From Gari tellinella (lineage: Eukaryota > Mollusca > Bivalvia > Cardiida > Psammobiidae): DNA of 64,000 bases. Shown here one piece after another: positions 62,841 to 64,000 of the stretch. The number at the start of each line of letters is the position of its first letter. Position 1 is the stretch's first letter. The position numbers were made by a program, and so were the translations under genes. The stretch lies in NCBI GenBank assembly GCA_922989275.2, contig OV277867.1, positions 7,626,001-7,690,000 on the forward strand, written 5' to 3'. The notes below the pieces were generated by a model. The model searched no databases, was not told the DNA's origin, and saw only the letters and a program-made list of their open reading frames with translations.

Positions 62841-64000
62841 ACGAGAGCACCGCAAACGGGTGCTGGACGCTCGACTTTCATATACTTGAGAAGGCTATAT
62901 TTTTCAAACTTAAAGAATGTGTATGGGTGTTTAATGCCCTATTGATCATAGAAGTTTGTAAGCAACAACAACTTAAACATACTTGGACAGTCTACATTCC
63001 ACTTAAAGTAAACTATAAGTCAAAAGAAGGACAATATCTTTGCCTGCTTTACCTGCCTTGTTGTAATGCGTTGCCCTTTTGAAACTAAACAAGTATTCAA
63101 ATATATTGGAAGTTTGAAATTAATAACTTTCTACGGTTACTGAATAATTTCATATACAAATTCTTAGTCAAACAAGGGCAATAACTCTGCAATGACAAAT
63201 CCCATGGTTATCTGCTGTGTTGAAAGGTGATGCCCTTTTGAAACTGAACAAGCATTAAACGTTTCAAGTTAATATCTATGGTAATTATTGAGAAATTTCA
63301 ATTTACAAGTTTTATGTAAATAAAAACAAGGGCAATAACTCTGGAATGGCAAATCCCTGGTCACCTTTCTTGTTTGAATGAGTTGCCCTTTTGTTATAAC
63401 ACAAGTATTTAAAGTTTCAAGTTAAAACCTTTGACAGTTATTAAGATATTTCAATTTACAAGTTTTAAGTAAATAAATCAAGGGCAATTACTCTGGAATC
63501 ACAAATCACAGAGTAACCTACCTTGTTGTAATGAGTTGTCCTTTTGATACTTAACAGGTATTTAAAGTTTCAAGTTAATATCTTTCATAGTTATTTAGAT
63601 ATGTTAATTTATATTTTTTAAGTAAATAAAACAGGGGCAATAACTCTGGAATGGCAAATCCTAGGGTTACCTGCCTTGTTGTAATGAGTTGCTCTTTTGA
63701 TACTTAATAACTATTCAAAGTTTCAAATGGATACCCCTCATAGTTATTGAGATATGTTAATTTATAATATTTAAGTAAATAAAACAAGGGCAATAACTCT
63801 GAAATGACAAATCACAGGGTTACCTGCCTTGTTGTAATGAGTTGCCCTTTTGATACTTAACAACTATTCAAAGTTTCAAATGGATACCTTTGATAGTTAT
63901 TGAGATATGTTAATTTATAATTTTTAAGTAAATAAAATAGGGGCAATAACTCTGAATTGACAAATCCCAGGGTTACCTGCCTTATTGTAATGAGTTGCCC
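62836..64000. mobile_element. Q-type element with a 152-bp array, running off the window
   Basis: It starts GAGAGCACCGCAAACGGGTG, like the start at 23588. From about 63176 there are at least six units of about 152 bp, each with GGGCAATAACTCTGGAATG, GGTTACCTGCCTTGTTG and AATGAGTTGCCCTTTTG. The 3' end lies outside the window. Confidence 0.6.

Noticed and set aside
1..64000. CRISPR arrays, bacterial operons, rRNA genes, phage genes
   Set aside because: None seen. The repeats are foldback elements and tandem arrays with a eukaryotic pattern, and genes are split by introns.

Overview
The window is eukaryotic nuclear DNA, most likely from a bivalve mollusc (a heterodont clam type). I infer this from repeats that, from memory, are common in bivalves: a tRNA-headed V-SINE-like element (RUDI-like, three copies, each with target-site duplications), arrays built on GGGCATAACTCTG and CAAGGTCAAGGTCA motifs, and very many foldback elements. 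There is no bacterial gene organisation, and most open frames lie inside repeats.

Gene content is low and on the minus strand where it can be read. (1) Gene X, about 53.4 to 39.5 kb, encodes a large, basic, Ser/Arg/Lys-rich protein with two in-frame repeat blocks (5 x 17 aa and about 10 x 21 aa). It has a small upstream exon (53397-53266) with good splice sites and a field of decayed exon duplicates at 51.3-53.1 kb. (2) Gene Y, about 21.5 to 18.8 kb, shows two phase-compatible 3' exons; a third exon at 7.1 kb has the same entry phase and could be an alternative last exon. (3) Two weak plus-strand candidates are at 24.4-26.6 kb and 54.2 kb. No function is recognised for any of them.

The rest is a dense mosaic of short non-autonomous elements. 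Families are lettered here by their ends. With TTAA at both ends (piggyBac-like by the TTAA target rule): A, A', B, D, D2, G, H. With TA at both ends (Tc1/mariner/pogo-like): C, E, F and a CAGTCGAAC family. With CAGGGCT ends and 5-7 bp direct repeats: J and L. Also K, M, N, a P repeat pair, and Q elements that start CAAGAG and end in a hairpin followed by TAAAA. Many of these carry long perfect palindromes, and unrelated outer ends share the same palindromic cores. Elements are nested up to three deep. B elements insert into other B elements exactly at the TTAA in the centre of the palindrome.

Tandem DNA: a 4.6 kb 36-bp minisatellite (30.2-34.8 kb, with a 210-bp higher-order period), a 63-bp array (58.4-60.3 kb) that seems to have grown from the end of an E-type element and holds a tRNA-Cys-like SINE, a 165-bp array (40.4-42.7 kb), and a 152-bp array running off the right edge.

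The main result is in gene X. Its intron at 48740-48027 is a C-family element inserted at TA in what was one continuous exon. Removing the element and one TA restores an uninterrupted frame; splicing at GT/AG sites in and beside the element's ends also keeps the frame. Two other foldback elements have since inserted inside this intron. It looks like a recent example of an intron made by a transposon (an introner).
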